This document shows, piece after piece, positions 5,215-5,446 of a stretch of 5,446 nt of DNA. A program made the position numbers and the translations under genes. Position 1 is the stretch's first letter. Each line of letters starts with the position of its first letter. The notes under the pieces were generated by a model. That model had not been told where the DNA came from and searched no databases. It saw only the letters and a list, made by a program, of their open reading frames with translations. Location of the stretch: NCBI GenBank assembly GCA_023427575.1, contig JAEZAY010000287.1, positions 1-5,446 of the forward strand. Direction: 5' to 3'. This DNA comes from Bacteroidota bacterium (GTDB taxonomy: Bacteria; Bacteroidota; Bacteroidia; Chitinophagales; Chitinophagaceae).

Positions 5215-5446
5215 TTATTCAGCATTGGTTCCGCGATAAAAATACTGATAGTGTTGGAATTTTAGCCAAAATCCAGCCCATTCATTTCATTTTCAACAGT
5301 TTCCCTGTAATTGAACATTAAAAAATCAGCTGGCTATAAGAAAATCTCCGGCCCTTCCTCCCGAGATTCCGTAGTTAAAGCTGCTGCCATTGGTGTCCGG
5401 TTAATAATTTTCAATTTACCTGAAACCTGTATCAACAGTAAGTCAT
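5215..5446. other. Right-edge region without an identified gene; possible 3' end of an upstream minus-strand gene
   Basis: One minus-strand frame is open from the edge (5444) for 36 codons (starting DLLLIQVSGKLKIINRTP) to a TAG at 5336-5334. A second minus frame has 24 open codons (containing NGSSFNYGISGG) before a TGA near 5330. A plus-strand frame is open from a TTG at 5311 to the edge. None of these is a recognisable protein family, so no coding call is made. An upstream gene on the same strand, for example a partner sensor kinase, would fit the first frame, but the peptide does not show a convincing kinase C-terminus. Around 5292-5315, TTCAA and TTGAA flank ACAG/CTGT half-sites; this imperfect symmetry has no assigned role. 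Confidence 0.3.
5237..5271 (-). promoter_or_regulatory. Weak candidate promoter for the response-regulator gene
   Basis: On the minus strand TATTTTTA (5244-5237) differs from the TAnnTTTG -7 consensus at the last base only. TTTTG (5271-5267) lies 22 bases upstream, a tolerable spacing for a -33 element. The leader would be about 15-20 bases. The stretch is A/T-rich and such matches arise easily, so this is only a candidate. Confidence 0.25.

Noticed and set aside
4735..5265. Long plus-strand open frame (176 codons) opposite the response regulator
   Set aside because: It is antisense to a gene with clear receiver and CRP-type motifs, its peptide shows no recognisable family, and all other genes here are on the minus strand. 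It is a shadow frame.
1..5446. CRISPR array, insertion sequence, tRNA or rRNA
   Set aside because: No spaced direct repeats, transposase reading frame, terminal repeats or RNA-gene signatures were seen on either strand.

Overview
The window looks like a chromosomal segment from a member of the Bacteroidota. The evidence is a perfect TAnnTTTG-type -7 promoter element in front of the main operon, almost no recognisable Shine-Dalgarno sequences before the start codons, and protein signatures common in that phylum. These include a DUF2249-ScdA_N-hemerythrin form of the RIC/ScdA protein and a receiver-CRP/FNR fusion. The assignment is by inspection only. All genes lie on the minus strand, so reading order runs from right to left.

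Right end (5215-5446): about 230 bases with no securely identified gene. An open minus-strand frame enters from the edge and stops at 5334, so it may be the tail of an upstream gene. A weak promoter candidate precedes the next gene. Then 4159-5214: a response regulator with an N-terminal phosphoreceiver joined to a CRP/FNR-type effector domain and helix-turn-helix.

Intergenic 3973-4158: the regulatory centre of the window. It holds a 14-base FNR-type box (4080-4093), a perfect 10-bp-arm inverted repeat (4030-4055) and a Bacteroidota promoter (-33 near 4032-4035, -7 at 4003-4010). The promoter-proximal arm of the repeat covers the -33 element.

Left three quarters (1-3972): a compact six-gene operon. 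In order of transcription it encodes a DUF2249-fused RIC/ScdA di-iron Fe-S repair protein, a stand-alone hemerythrin-domain protein, a cysteine-free DUF1858 plus double DUF2249 protein, a polytopic membrane protein resembling NnrS or heme-copper oxidase subunit I, a DUF59/MIP18 Fe-S assembly protein, and the start of an Rrf2-family regulator cut by the left edge. Every junction is an overlap (4, 4 or 11 bases) or a gap of 2-6 bases, so co-transcription and translational coupling are likely.

Interpretation: the operon is best read as a nitric-oxide / nitrosative-stress and Fe-S repair module. RIC and hemerythrin provide di-iron chemistry. DUF59 serves Fe-S assembly. The membrane protein resembles proteins linked to NO and denitrification. 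The terminal Rrf2 protein could be an NsrR-like sensor that represses the operon through the inverted repeat. The response regulator upstream could add a second, phosphorylation- or redox-dependent input through the FNR-type box. The protein families are well supported; the NO role and the regulatory wiring are inference.
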